Numbered from the stretch's first letter, positions 1 to 6,267 are shown. The stretch is DNA of 11,999 bases from an uncultured Acetatifactor sp. (GCA_910589655.1 CAJUTJ010000137.1:1-11999); one strand, 5' to 3'. The notes: generated from the sequence alone by a model not told the origin. Program-made: numbers and translations.

Positions 1-1
1 A

Positions 2-532
2 AGGCTTGTCGTGCTTGATATTATGCTACCTGGCAAGGACGGATTTTATGTTCTGGAAAAAATTCGTACAGAAAGCAACACGCCCGTACTGATTGTAAGT
101 GCGAAAACGGAAAAAGAGGACAAGCTGAACGGACTGAATCTTGGCGCGGACGACTACATTGAAAAGCCCTATGATATTGATATCATGCTCGCAAAAATAA
201 GCGGGATTTTTAAGCGTCGGTACGCTCTTGATGAAATTACCGACGGCAATATACGCATAAATAAGGTGAGCCGCACCGTTTACAAAAACGAAAAAGAGCT
301 GGAAATGACCACGAAGGAATTTGAGCTGCTCCTGCTTTTGATGGAAAATAAGGGCAGGGCTTTAAGCAAGGAATACATTTTCGGGCAGGTTTGGGGCAGC
401 GACAGCTTTTCGGAACAGCAGACACTGACGGTACACATAAAATGGCTGCGGCAGAAAATAGAGGACATCCCCAAAAATCCAAAAAGAATAGTGACTGTAT
501 GGGGGGTGGGTTATAAATATGAAAGCGTTTAA
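2..532 (+). CDS. OmpR/PhoB-family response regulator, 5'-truncated by the window edge
   Basis: The reading frame is open from the first bases of the window, so the start lies upstream and only the last 176 residues are seen. The fragment begins inside the receiver domain. The motif VVLDIMLPG carries the phospho-acceptor Asp at the sixth visible codon. It is followed by the switch region LIVSAKTE and the conserved Lys in EKPYD. After a linker comes a winged-helix DNA-binding domain with the family hallmarks LTVHIKWLRQKIE and the end motif VWGVGYKYE. The 3' end overlaps the downstream kinase gene by 14 bases, so the two are translationally coupled and form a two-component pair. Its targets are not visible; neighbouring genes upstream of the window are the natural candidates. 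The family is secure, the signal is unknown. Confidence 0.95.
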   Translation, partial: RLVVLDIMLPGKDGFYVLEKIRTESNTPVLIVSAKTEKEDKLNGLNLGADDYIEKPYDIDIMLAKISGIFKRRYALDEITDGNIRINKVSRTVYKNEKELEMTTKEFELLLLLMENKGRALSKEYIFGQVWGSDSFSEQQTLTVHIKWLRQKIEDIPKNPKRIVTVWGVGYKYESV

Positions 533-1742
533 CAAAATTTTCTCCGTAGTTGCGATTGCCGTAATCCTGTTGTTTATTGTAGTGAATATAATTCTTGCCG
601 CCGACAGAACCGATGGGAGCAGGCAATATCGAGTGGAGATAAGCCGTCTTGTTCGTGAAATAGAAACGAATGGTTCTGCCGACATTTCCGAATGTGTGTA
701 CGTTACAAATATTGAGCGATACGGAGAAAAATTTTACAGCACGGACAGCGACTATGTAATCTATGAGATAAACGGAGAACTTTACCGTTTCGATTACAAT
801 ATAAACGGCTGCTCCAACAAGACATATTTTATGGGAATCGTAAATGCCGTTCTCGGCGTTATAGCGATTTTATTTATCGTAGTTATGCTTTATATAAAAT
901 ACGCAATTCTTACGCCCTTTGAACGCCTGAGCAGTCTCCCCTACGAGCTTTCAAAGGGGAATCTCACCACGCCGATAGAGGAAACGAAAAACCGTTTTTT
1001 CGGGAAGTTTCTTTGGGGAATTGATGTTCTCCGTGAAAACATCGAACAGCAAAAGCAGAGAGAACTGGAAATGCAGAAAGAAAAGAAAGCGCTGCTGTTA
1101 TCGCTTTCGCATGATATTAAAACACCGCTCTCTGCGATAAAGCTGTACTCGGCGGCACTGTCGAAAAATTTGTATTTGGACGCGGAAAAGCAGCACAAAA
1201 TCGCTGAAAGCATCACCGAAAAAGCGGACGAGATCGAGGGCTATGTTTCACAGATCATAACGGCTTCAAGAGAAGATTTCCTTAGCTTAGAAGTGGAAAT
1301 GGGTGAGTTTTATCTTTCGGAACTTATTGAAAAAATCACGGGATATTACAGGGAAAAACTGGCGCTTATCAAAACAGATTTTAACGTTGGGAAATATAAA
1401 AATTGTCTGCTTTCAGGGGATTTGAGCAGGAGCGTTGAAGTGCTGCAAAACGTTATGGAAAACTCTCTCAAATACGGCGACGGCAGGCGTGTGGAATTGA
1501 TTTTCCCCGAAGACGACGAATGTGTCCAGATTGCGCTCAGGAATGGCGGGTGTACGCTCAGCAGGGACGATTTGCCGCATATTTTCGAGAGCTTTTGGCG
1601 CGGAGCAAATGCGGAAAACATTCGTGGCAGCGGACTGGGACTTTACATTTGCAGACAGCTTATGCGCAAGATGAACGGCGAGATTTTTGCGGAGATTGAC
1701 GGTGACATCATCACCGTCATTGCCGTTTTCGCAAGAGCGTAA
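519..1742 (+). CDS. Membrane sensor histidine kinase, partner of the preceding regulator
   Basis: A 407-aa sensor kinase. A first membrane helix lies at about residues 8-28, an extracytoplasmic domain at about 29-104, and a second helix at about 105-127. A HAMP-like linker follows (about 128-185). The dimerisation motif LSLSHDIKTPLSAIK has the phospho-accepting His198. The ATPase domain shows the N-box NVMENSLKYG (about 311-320), a G1-type box reading RNGG (341-344, with Asn where many kinases have Asp) and the G2 box GSGLGLYICRQL (370-381). The ATG lies inside the end of the regulator gene. The extracellular loop of roughly 75 residues separates this kinase from the BceS type, which has almost no external loop, so it probably senses a ligand or stress directly. 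The stimulus cannot be read from the sequence. Confidence 0.95.
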   Translation: MKAFNKIFSVVAIAVILLFIVVNIILAADRTDGSRQYRVEISRLVREIETNGSADISECVYVTNIERYGEKFYSTDSDYVIYEINGELYRFDYNINGCSNKTYFMGIVNAVLGVIAILFIVVMLYIKYAILTPFERLSSLPYELSKGNLTTPIEETKNRFFGKFLWGIDVLRENIEQQKQRELEMQKEKKALLLSLSHDIKTPLSAIKLYSAALSKNLYLDAEKQHKIAESITEKADEIEGYVSQIITASREDFLSLEVEMGEFYLSELIEKITGYYREKLALIKTDFNVGKYKNCLLSGDLSRSVEVLQNVMENSLKYGDGRRVELIFPEDDECVQIALRNGGCTLSRDDLPHIFESFWRGANAENIRGSGLGLYICRQLMRKMNGEIFAEIDGDIITVIAVFARA

Positions 1743-1763
1743 ATGATTTAGAGATGCGGGTTG

Positions 1764-1796
1764 GAACTTTTTTCTTAAAGGGCAGGGTTCCTTTTG
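1764..1796 (+). terminator. Weak candidate terminator after the kinase gene
   Basis: Inverted repeat GGAAC (1764-1768) and GTTCC (1788-1792) with a long loop, followed by TTTT. The stem is only five pairs plus a possible wobble, so it is a poor terminator. It is listed because it lies 20 bases after the kinase stop. Confidence 0.25.
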
Positions 1797-1986
1797 GGGA
1801 AATACGGAGGATACAAAGACCGTGATGTATGTGGATGATGTCTTTCCCGTTCCACCAAAGCAGTACTCTGAGTATATCTTGCGGGGGGATTTCTGGGTGT
1901 CAGGTCTCTATGTAAAAGGAAATTGGCGGGTAACGTTTTCTTTATGTTCATTCATGCGTTTGTCGTGCTGTGACATGAAGGTTCGC
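1797..1986 (+). other. Intergenic stretch with one doubtful 63-codon ORF
   Basis: Between the kinase gene and the next promoter (244 bases in all from 1743) there is no convincing gene. An open frame from a GTG at 1822 or ATG at 1825 to 2013 would encode about 63 residues. A GGAGG at 1806-1810 lies 11 bases before the GTG, but the frame runs into the -35 and -10 boxes of the next promoter, and its C-terminal half has no protein-like character. The N-terminal half (VDDVFPVPPKQYSEYILRG) looks somewhat more coding-like and could be the tail of a decayed gene. Confidence 0.3.
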
Positions 1987-2014
1987 TTGACAAGCAAAAA
2001 AAATGTGCTATAGT
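1987..2014 (+). promoter_or_regulatory. Promoter of the metal exporter/Fur operon
   Basis: TTGACA (1987-1992, a perfect -35) and TATAGT (2009-2014) are separated by 16 bases, which predicts a start site near 2021. That start lies inside the palindrome described next. The leader to the exporter ATG would be about 120 bases. Confidence 0.75.
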
Positions 2015-2047
2015 AATAGATGCAAATGCAATTCATTTGCATCTATT
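2015..2047 (+). promoter_or_regulatory. 33-bp near-perfect palindrome on the start site; likely Fur-family operator
   Basis: Symmetric about base 2031. Arms of 14 bases (2015-2028 and 2034-2047) match perfectly. In the centre only one base pair (2029/2033) breaks the symmetry, leaving a single central base. The repeating core is ATGCAAATG / CATTTGCAT. A palindrome with an odd centre fits the 7-1-7 logic of Fur/Zur/PerR boxes. It starts at the end of the -10 box and covers the predicted start site, so a bound repressor would block transcription. The Fur-family gene of this operon is the obvious candidate to bind it; that link is inferred. As RNA it could also fold into a hairpin at the extreme 5' end. 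Confidence 0.65.
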
Positions 2048-2142
2048 TTGTCGAACAGGAAATTCCGCCTTTTCATGGGAAGAGCAAGAAGTATTTTGGA
2101 AAGCGGGTCTGCCTGATTTTATGTATTATTTGGAGGCACATT

Positions 2143-2982
2143 ATGTCGGATGTTATTGTAGATACTTTGCGGGACACTTTGAAATTGATTCCTTTTTTGT
2201 TTTTGACCTATTTGATTATGGAATTTTTGGAACATAAGACGGGGCAGAAGGTTCAGAAGACTGTACGGAGAGCCGGTAAGTTCGGACCCGTAATCGGAGG
2301 TATGCTGGGAATTGTACCCCAGTGCGGATTTTCCGCGGCGGCTTCCAATCTGTATGCCGGAAGAGTGATTACCATGGGGACATTGATGGCAATTTATTTG
2401 TCCACTTCGGATGAAATGCTGCCCGTCTTGATTTCGGAGCAGGCTCCTGTCAGGATTATGGTTTCCATTCTCTTGGCAAAAGCTGCAATCGGTATCGCCG
2501 CCGGAATTGTCATAGATTTGATTTTTTCCACACATAAGGAAGAGGGGCATCATATCCATGAAATATGTGAACAGGAACATTGCCATTGTGAAGAAGGGGG
2601 CATTTTCCGCTCTGCATTTGTACACACGGTTCAGATTGCTTGCTTTCTTTTACTGATAACTTTTTTGCTGAATCTGCTGTTTTTCCGTGTGGGAGAAGAG
2701 ACTTTGGCGGGGCTTGTTTTGAATCGCAAGATTCTGGGTCCTGTGCTGGCAGGCATTGTAGGCTTAATTCCGAATTGCGCCGGTTCCGTAGCAATTACAA
2801 AATTTTATCTGGAGGGTGTGATCGGAACAGGAGCGATGCTGTCTGGTTTGCTGACAGGTTCCGGTGTGGGCTTGTTGATTCTGTTCCGTGTCAACCATAA
2901 TAGGAAAGAAAATCTGAAAATCTTAGGATTACTGTATTTGATTGGCGTTTTGGCGGGAATTGTGGTAGGATTATTTGTGTAG
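2143..2982 (+). CDS. Putative heavy-metal exporter, ArsP_2-like 10-TM family
   Basis: A 279-aa integral membrane protein. ATG 2143 is chosen because GGAGG (2132-2136) sits six bases before it. A longer frame from 2020 would translate the operator and promoter region and add a non-conserved leader. Two half-proteins resemble each other: GPVIGGMLGIVPQCGFS (about 48-64) and GPVLAGIVGLIPNCAGS (about 199-215). Each centres on a P-[QN]-C motif in a membrane segment. Between the halves is a cytosolic or exposed loop (about 131-150) unusually rich in His, Cys and Glu, which looks metal-binding. The duplicated PQCGFS/PNCAGS layout matches, from memory, the putative heavy-metal exporter family ArsP_2 (PF11449), also annotated as arsenic efflux or putative manganese transporter. 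Substrate and direction are not proven. The Fur-family gene downstream supports a metal role. Confidence 0.8.
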   Translation: MSDVIVDTLRDTLKLIPFLFLTYLIMEFLEHKTGQKVQKTVRRAGKFGPVIGGMLGIVPQCGFSAAASNLYAGRVITMGTLMAIYLSTSDEMLPVLISEQAPVRIMVSILLAKAAIGIAAGIVIDLIFSTHKEEGHHIHEICEQEHCHCEEGGIFRSAFVHTVQIACFLLLITFLLNLLFFRVGEETLAGLVLNRKILGPVLAGIVGLIPNCAGSVAITKFYLEGVIGTGAMLSGLLTGSGVGLLILFRVNHNRKENLKILGLLYLIGVLAGIVVGLFV

Positions 2983-3094
2983 ACCGGAGAAACCGTTTCT
3001 GCGATCATGCAAAATAAAGTTAGGCAGGCAGAAGAGCCGGCGCTTTTTACGGATTAAGATATCTTTAATATGCCATCGGTATAGGAGGGTGCAT

Positions 3095-3517
3095 ATGGGA
3101 GAAAGGAAAGAGATAGAATATCCACAGGGGATAAAATGGACAAAACAGCGTAAAAATGTATATACCGTGCTTCAAGGAGCGGAGGAGCCGCTCAGTGCGG
3201 TACAGATCTATCGTTTGGCTGAAAAACTGGCAGAGGGCGAGGACTATGCTCTGTCCACTATCTATAGAATTTTGGCCTTTTTTGAAGAAAAAGGAATGGT
3301 TTCCAAAAATACGTGGATGGGGGACGGCACCATAGTTTATGAGTTAAACCGTGGCGGACATACCCACTATGCGGTGTGTTTGGAATGTCATAAGAGAATT
3401 GCTTTGCAAAGCTGCCCTTTTGCACACATGCATTTGGACCAGAATACCGGAGACTTTACGGTGACGGGGCATAAGCTGGAATTGTATGGGTATTGTAAAG
3501 ATTGTAAGAAGAATTGA
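3095..3517 (+). CDS. Fur-family metal-responsive transcriptional repressor
   Basis: A 140-aa protein. ATG 3095 is preceded by AGGAGGG (3083-3089); the longer frame from 2975 adds 40 residues with no family resemblance. The N-terminal winged helix contains TKQRKNVYTVL and the recognition-helix pattern ALSTIYRILAFFEEKGMV (about 52-69). The C-terminal dimerisation domain has HTHYAVCLECHK with His89 and His91, Cys95 and Cys98, then Cys134 and Cys137 in YGYCKDC. The two CxxC pairs form the structural zinc site of Fur-family proteins. An extra Cys107-Pro and His111 may join the sensing site. Residues do not decide between Zur, Fur, PerR or Mur. The gene follows the exporter by 112 bases without a visible terminator, so it is probably co-transcribed and autoregulated from the 2015-2047 palindrome. 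Confidence 0.92.
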   Translation: MGERKEIEYPQGIKWTKQRKNVYTVLQGAEEPLSAVQIYRLAEKLAEGEDYALSTIYRILAFFEEKGMVSKNTWMGDGTIVYELNRGGHTHYAVCLECHKRIALQSCPFAHMHLDQNTGDFTVTGHKLELYGYCKDCKKN

Positions 3518-3569
3518 AATAATCAGGATGCTGCAATGCCATGTGAAAGCCGGAAAATGGAATAATGCG

Positions 3570-3692
3570 ATGCAGGGGCAAGGACAGGAACAGGGGCAAG
3601 GACAGGGACAGGGACAAGGACAGGGACAGGGACAAGGACAAGGACAGGGACAAGGACAGGGACAGGGACAAGGACAGGGACAAAGTGCATAA
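3570..3692 (+). CDS. Possible small Gly-Gln repeat peptide (40 aa)
   Basis: From ATG 3570 the frame reads Met-Gln and then Gly-Gln pairs almost to the end, stopping at TAA after Ser-Ala. One Gly is replaced by Glu. Nearly all base differences between repeat units fall on third codon positions of GGR and CAR in this frame, which is what a translated repeat would show. However, a purine-only variable position can arise without selection. There is no convincing ribosome binding site; the frame can be extended upstream to ATG 3528 or into the end of the Fur gene (3486). It may be non-coding. Confidence 0.25.
   Translation: MQGQGQEQGQGQGQGQGQGQGQGQGQGQGQGQGQGQGQSA
3575..3682 (+). repeat. Tandem hexamer array, 18 units of RGGACA
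   Basis: Eighteen consecutive 6-base units. The most common are GGGACA and AGGACA; the first and fourth units are GGGGCA and the third is GGAACA. The degenerate units lie at the left end and the right end is uniform, as expected when a slippage-prone array grows from one side. The strand is strongly purine-biased. The array begins 57 bases after the Fur gene stop and ends about 165 bases before the tRNA. Confidence 0.95.
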
Positions 3693-3776
3693 GAGAAGAA
3701 TAAAAGATATATTACCGCTGTATATGCAATATATTAAAAAATATTAATATAAAATAAAAAAATTTTTAAAAAGGGC

Positions 3777-3805
3777 TTGCTTTTTATAAAAACTTATTAT
3801 ATAAT
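3777..3805 (+). promoter_or_regulatory. Promoter of tRNA-Lys
   Basis: TTGCTT (3777-3782) and a perfect TATAAT (3800-3805) separated by 17 bases, with a start near 3812. The preceding 60 bases are almost pure A/T and could serve as an UP element. The tRNA begins 42 bases after the -10 box, a short 5' leader for RNase P. Confidence 0.8.
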
Positions 3806-3847
3806 AATTCTTGCGTTGTGAAAGATAAATAACAAAGTTTAAGACAC

Positions 3848-3920
3848 GCACCGCTAGCTCAGTTGGTAGAGCACCTGACTCTTAATCAGGGTGTCCAGGG
3901 TTCGAGCCCCTGGCGGTGCA
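3848..3920 (+). tRNA. tRNA-Lys, anticodon CTT
   Basis: A 73-base cloverleaf. The acceptor stem GCACCGC pairs with GCGGTGC and A3920 is the discriminator. The D arm contains AGCTCAGTTGGTAGAGC. The anticodon stem CCTGA/TCAGG holds the loop CTCTTAA, giving anticodon CTT (3881-3883), which reads AAG. The T arm is CAGGG-TTCGAGC-CCCTG. No CCA is encoded; the next bases are CTT. Confidence 0.97.
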
Positions 3921-3924
3921 CTTT

Positions 3925-3974
3925 AAAGGACTGTTTTTGAGGATATGAAAAGCCTTGGGGACGGTTCTTTTTTT
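3925..3974 (+). terminator. Candidate terminator of the tRNA
   Basis: AAAGGACTGT (3925-3934) can pair with ACGGTTCTTT (3961-3970) in ten pairs including two wobbles, with a 26-base loop, and is followed by a run of T that ends at 3974. The long loop lowers confidence, but position and T-run fit. Confidence 0.45.
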
Positions 3975-3998
3975 GTGTACTTATAAGGCTTCGGGGTT

Positions 3999-4273
3999 TT
4001 GAGCCTGAAAAGTCAGGGGGTCACAAAATATTACAATCAGTTTGTGAGGGAAGGAGATGGGGATTTCGTACCCCAAAAGTGTCTGGGACGTATCAAGGAT
4101 TTAAAGCAAGGCAGTGTTATCTATAAGAAACGACTTTTTATAGCAGACGAAACACTTGAAGAAATACTCAAGGAAGGCAGATTTCCTGATAAAAAAGTGG
4201 TTTTAAATAGATGGAAGGAGCAAAGCATACTTTGTATTGATTGCCCTCTTCCAGTCATTTATGAATACCCTGA
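3999..4273 (+). pseudogene. Unrecognised truncated ORF after tRNA-Lys
   Basis: An open frame begins with a TTG at 3999; an in-frame TAA lies at 3984 and there is no usable ribosome binding site. The first roughly 90 codons look like protein, with a charged, mixed composition that includes FVREGDGDFVPQKCLGRIKD, KKRLFIADETLEEILKEGRF and ICIDCPLPVIYEYP. After about 4270 the frame continues only as the antisense of the lipoprotein gene. This is best explained as an internal or N-terminal piece of a larger gene, cut at both ends. I do not recognise the family. Its position right behind a tRNA gene suggests debris of an integrated element. Confidence 0.4.
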
Positions 4274-5386
4274 TCACGAGATTTCTTCTCCGGTAATCGC
4301 GTTAAACCGGATCGAATATCTGCTGTCTTCCACCGATTGTCCATCTACTTCAAACTCAACGCACCATACCGGGATCAGATCCATCTCCGTAAAGGAATCT
4401 TCCCTTAGAAGTGGGAAATACTCCATCCAGATATTCTTTGCCCTAAACTCACTTGATAAAATGACATCGCCAAATTTTTTTATGATCGCTTCTTTAATGC
4501 CGTCTTCTCCTATAATAGCTGTTTCGTTCTGATGTTCCTCACAAGGCTCAAACATTCCCATCAGGGTTATCATTTCAATCCCGCTATTTGACAGCAATAC
4601 CGTTACAGCAGCCGGATAAGCCAAAATTCTCTCACTCGTCTGCCGCAGATTCGGCTCGTTTCGGTATACGGGAATCCCATTTACATCCATGCGAAAAATG
4701 ATCTGATACACTTCCATGTCTTCGTCAAACGTATCGTTTCCATATCCTTTTGCTGACAAAAACTGACAGCTGTTATCTTCCATAATTGTCTTTTTCACAT
4801 TCTCTAAATCCGCCTGATCCATAGCAACCACATCGAGAGCTTCCAGTTCTCCACCCACCCCAAGCATCCCTATAAAGCTTTGCATCCTTCTGGCAGCATC
4901 CTCTTTGGACATAAAAGACAAATCCCTGTCATCTGCCAGTCCCATCTCCCCCGCATAGGAGCAATAAGTGTCCAAATGGCTTGCCATGTCATTTCTTTGA
5001 TAGGTAAGTGAGCCTCCCGTAAATCCATTGTTCCCATCATCAACAACAAGGTTTCCTTCTGCATTTTGCCCTATCGCTTCCTGTACTTTATCATAGTCAA
5101 AAATTTTTAACCTTGTTGCATACTCATAAAGATTATTTTCCGGCATTTTCAACTCTGCACTGATGAACAAATTTTCATCCAGCTTTTCATCTATAAAAAC
5201 GGTGGTGTCCTGTGGTACAATTTCATCAGTGCTATTCCTTTCATCCTGTGCTTCAAACGTTTGCGTCTCTGTTCTGGTACTGTCTAAATCAATACTTGGT
5301 ATTTCTCCTTGGGATGTGTGAGCGCAGCCGCCTAATAATGTCATAAGAAACAAAATACCCGCTAAAGCCGTTACCGTCTTTTTCAT
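4274..5386 (-). CDS. Secreted lipoprotein of unknown function
   Basis: A 370-aa protein starting at ATG 5386. A frame from TTG 5395 is slightly longer, but AGGAAGG (5397-5403 on the complement) would touch that TTG, while it lies nine bases from the ATG. The N-terminus has a Lys-rich head, a hydrophobic stretch and the lipobox LLGGC with Cys21, so it should be a lipid-anchored surface protein. A Ser/Thr/Asp/Glu-rich spacer follows (about 22-60). The C-terminus (PVWCVEFEVDGQ ... YSIRFNAITGEE) ends like PepSY- or YycI-type beta-strand modules. I suspect a DUF6034-like lipoprotein but cannot confirm it. The gene looks intact although it lies among broken genes. A small broken reading frame ends five bases upstream. 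Confidence 0.8.
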   Translation of the reverse strand: MKKTVTALAGILFLMTLLGGCAHTSQGEIPSIDLDSTRTETQTFEAQDERNSTDEIVPQDTTVFIDEKLDENLFISAELKMPENNLYEYATRLKIFDYDKVQEAIGQNAEGNLVVDDGNNGFTGGSLTYQRNDMASHLDTYCSYAGEMGLADDRDLSFMSKEDAARRMQSFIGMLGVGGELEALDVVAMDQADLENVKKTIMEDNSCQFLSAKGYGNDTFDEDMEVYQIIFRMDVNGIPVYRNEPNLRQTSERILAYPAAVTVLLSNSGIEMITLMGMFEPCEEHQNETAIIGEDGIKEAIIKKFGDVILSSEFRAKNIWMEYFPLLREDSFTEMDLIPVWCVEFEVDGQSVEDSRYSIRFNAITGEEIS

Positions 5387-5391
5387 CCTTT

Positions 5392-5635
5392 TCAACCTTC
5401 CTTTCTTTTCATGCGATAAATTGCATTTTCCTTTTTGCTGTTACTAAAATCAATATCGGTTTCCATTATCCATGTTTTTGGCATAATTCCAACCCCGTCT
5501 GCACCAAACGACATTTTTTGCTTTTGTTTGGTCATGCAATACGCTTTTATTCCCGCGAGCAATGAGCCAAGTGCCGTGCTTGCACGAGCATAAAGTCAGC
5601 AAGCTGGCTTGGCGAATCTGTTCCTCTTTCATCAT
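5392..5635 (-). pseudogene. Small broken gene upstream of the lipoprotein
   Basis: Reading leftward from ATG 5635, one frame gives MMKEEQIRQASLLTL. A neighbouring frame, entered near 5593-5598, then gives YARASTALGSLLAGIKAYC, MTKQKQKMSFGADGVGIMPK, TWIMETDIDFSNSKKENAIY and a basic tail, stopping at 5392-5394. Joined, these make about 80 residues with consistent protein-like character, suggesting one gene split by a frameshift. The part from ATG 5535 (47 codons) is open on its own. Its stop is five bases before the lipoprotein ATG and it overlaps that gene's ribosome binding site, so the two could be coupled. The segment MSFGADGVGIMPKTW faintly recalls the N-terminus of helix-turn-helix replication initiators (SFG..G.IPK), but this is weak. 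Confidence 0.35.
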
Positions 5636-5650
5636 CGCTTGATTGGATGA

Positions 5651-5800
5651 TTGCAGTTATTGCTCCAACAAGAATCTGATTCAGCCCAGTATTATGAAAT
5701 GCTGCGTTTACAGAACGAAAACCAGTGCATCTTAATCCATGATATAAAAACATCTGCAATCCATTGATATGCTGAATGCCCAAAAAGAACATGATAACCG
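5651..5800 (+). pseudogene. Remnant of an AgrC/GHKL-type sensor kinase, frameshifted
   Basis: After a stop codon at 5648-5650 the frame reads LLLQQESDSAQYYEMLRLQN and then ENQCILIHDIK (to 5749). From 5751 a shifted frame continues HLQSIDMLNAQKEHD. Put together with one Asn restored this gives HDIKNHLQS, the phospho-acceptor motif of AgrC/VirS/Spo0B-type kinases. In these proteins a coiled YYE..L..QNE segment precedes the His. About two bases are missing (or one added) at 5750. There is no membrane domain upstream and no ATPase domain downstream; the resemblance ends near 5796. It is a non-functional fragment, probably left from a quorum-sensing or bacteriocin-regulation locus. Confidence 0.6.
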
Positions 5801-5990
5801 ATGGGAGAGGGCATTTCGGCGGGGATGGAAAGCGTCTATTGTGGCGCCCATGCCATAGCAAATCATTTTGATACTTTGGATATGATCTATGCAGATTACC
5901 AACGGTACACCCAGCAGTTAAAGTCCTGCATGGAACGGCAGTGGAACTTTGTGGGGCGCAAAAAACAGAGGCTGCTTCACTCTGGAAAAA
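5801..5990 (+). pseudogene. Coding-like debris, family not recognised
   Basis: From 5801 an open plus-strand frame contains GMESVYCGAHAIANHFDTLD and MIYADYQRYTQQLKSCMERQ, which read like real protein, then become basic and lose character after about 5950. There is no ribosome binding site, no recognisable family, and the start coincides with the end of the kinase remnant. It is probably a piece of another gene joined at a recombination breakpoint near 5796. Confidence 0.25.
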
Positions 5991-5996
5991 CAGCCC

Positions 5997-6203
5997 CTAT
6001 TCGTCTAATTGGATTGCCCCGTCAATGGCAGTCTCGACAATGGGCAGATACCTTTCCGGGCATATCTGCAACCTGTGGCTGACACGCTGTCGCCGGGCAC
6101 CGGCCTCACCGGAAAGTTCAGGATTGAAATAGCGTTCCGTCGGCAGACGGCAAATTCTGCCAGCCGCAATATGACAGGGATGCTTGGAATGGTAGATTTC
6201 AAT
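5997..6203 (-). pseudogene. C-terminal gene fragment, family not recognised
   Basis: A minus-strand frame of 68 codons is open from a stop at 6204-6206 to TAG at 5997-5999. It contains YHSKHPCHIAAGRICRLPTE and RYFNPEL, then VSHRLQICPERYLPIVETAI, ending DGAIQLDE. It has no start codon with a ribosome binding site, so it is probably the tail of a lost gene. It lies downstream of the kinase gene on the same strand, but nothing shows that it is expressed. Confidence 0.3.
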
Positions 6204-6267
6204 TCAATTTCCGAAAGATACCGCAGGTTAACATACACCTGCTCCGTCAACGCCCTGATTGTAAGCC

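Noticed and set aside
237..685. Long minus-strand frames opposite the first two-component system
   Set aside because: They lie wholly antisense to well-supported genes and show no domain or start signal.
2020..2142. N-terminal extension of the exporter from ATG 2020
   Set aside because: It would translate through the operator palindrome, has no ribosome binding site, and the extra 41 residues lack family character; ATG 2143 has a well-placed GGAGG.
3054..3070. AAGATATCTT palindrome upstream of the Fur-family gene as a second operator
   Set aside because: It is only ten perfectly symmetric bases in an AT-rich stretch, unrelated to the 2015-2047 element, and no promoter accompanies it.
3575..3682. 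CRISPR array
   Set aside because: Units are six bases with no spacers; this is a simple tandem repeat.
3456..3683. Minus-strand Ser-Leu repeat protein
   Set aside because: It is the complement of the hexamer array and the Fur gene end, with no start signals; the plus-strand frame better explains the pattern of substitutions.
3565..3747. Plus-strand Asp-Arg/Asp-Lys repeat frame
   Set aside because: In this frame the unit differences change amino acids (Arg versus Lys) and no ribosome binding site is present; it is a shadow of the same repeat.
5547..5861. 104-codon minus-strand ORF
   Set aside because: It runs antisense to the kinase remnant, changes character along its length, and lacks a ribosome binding site.
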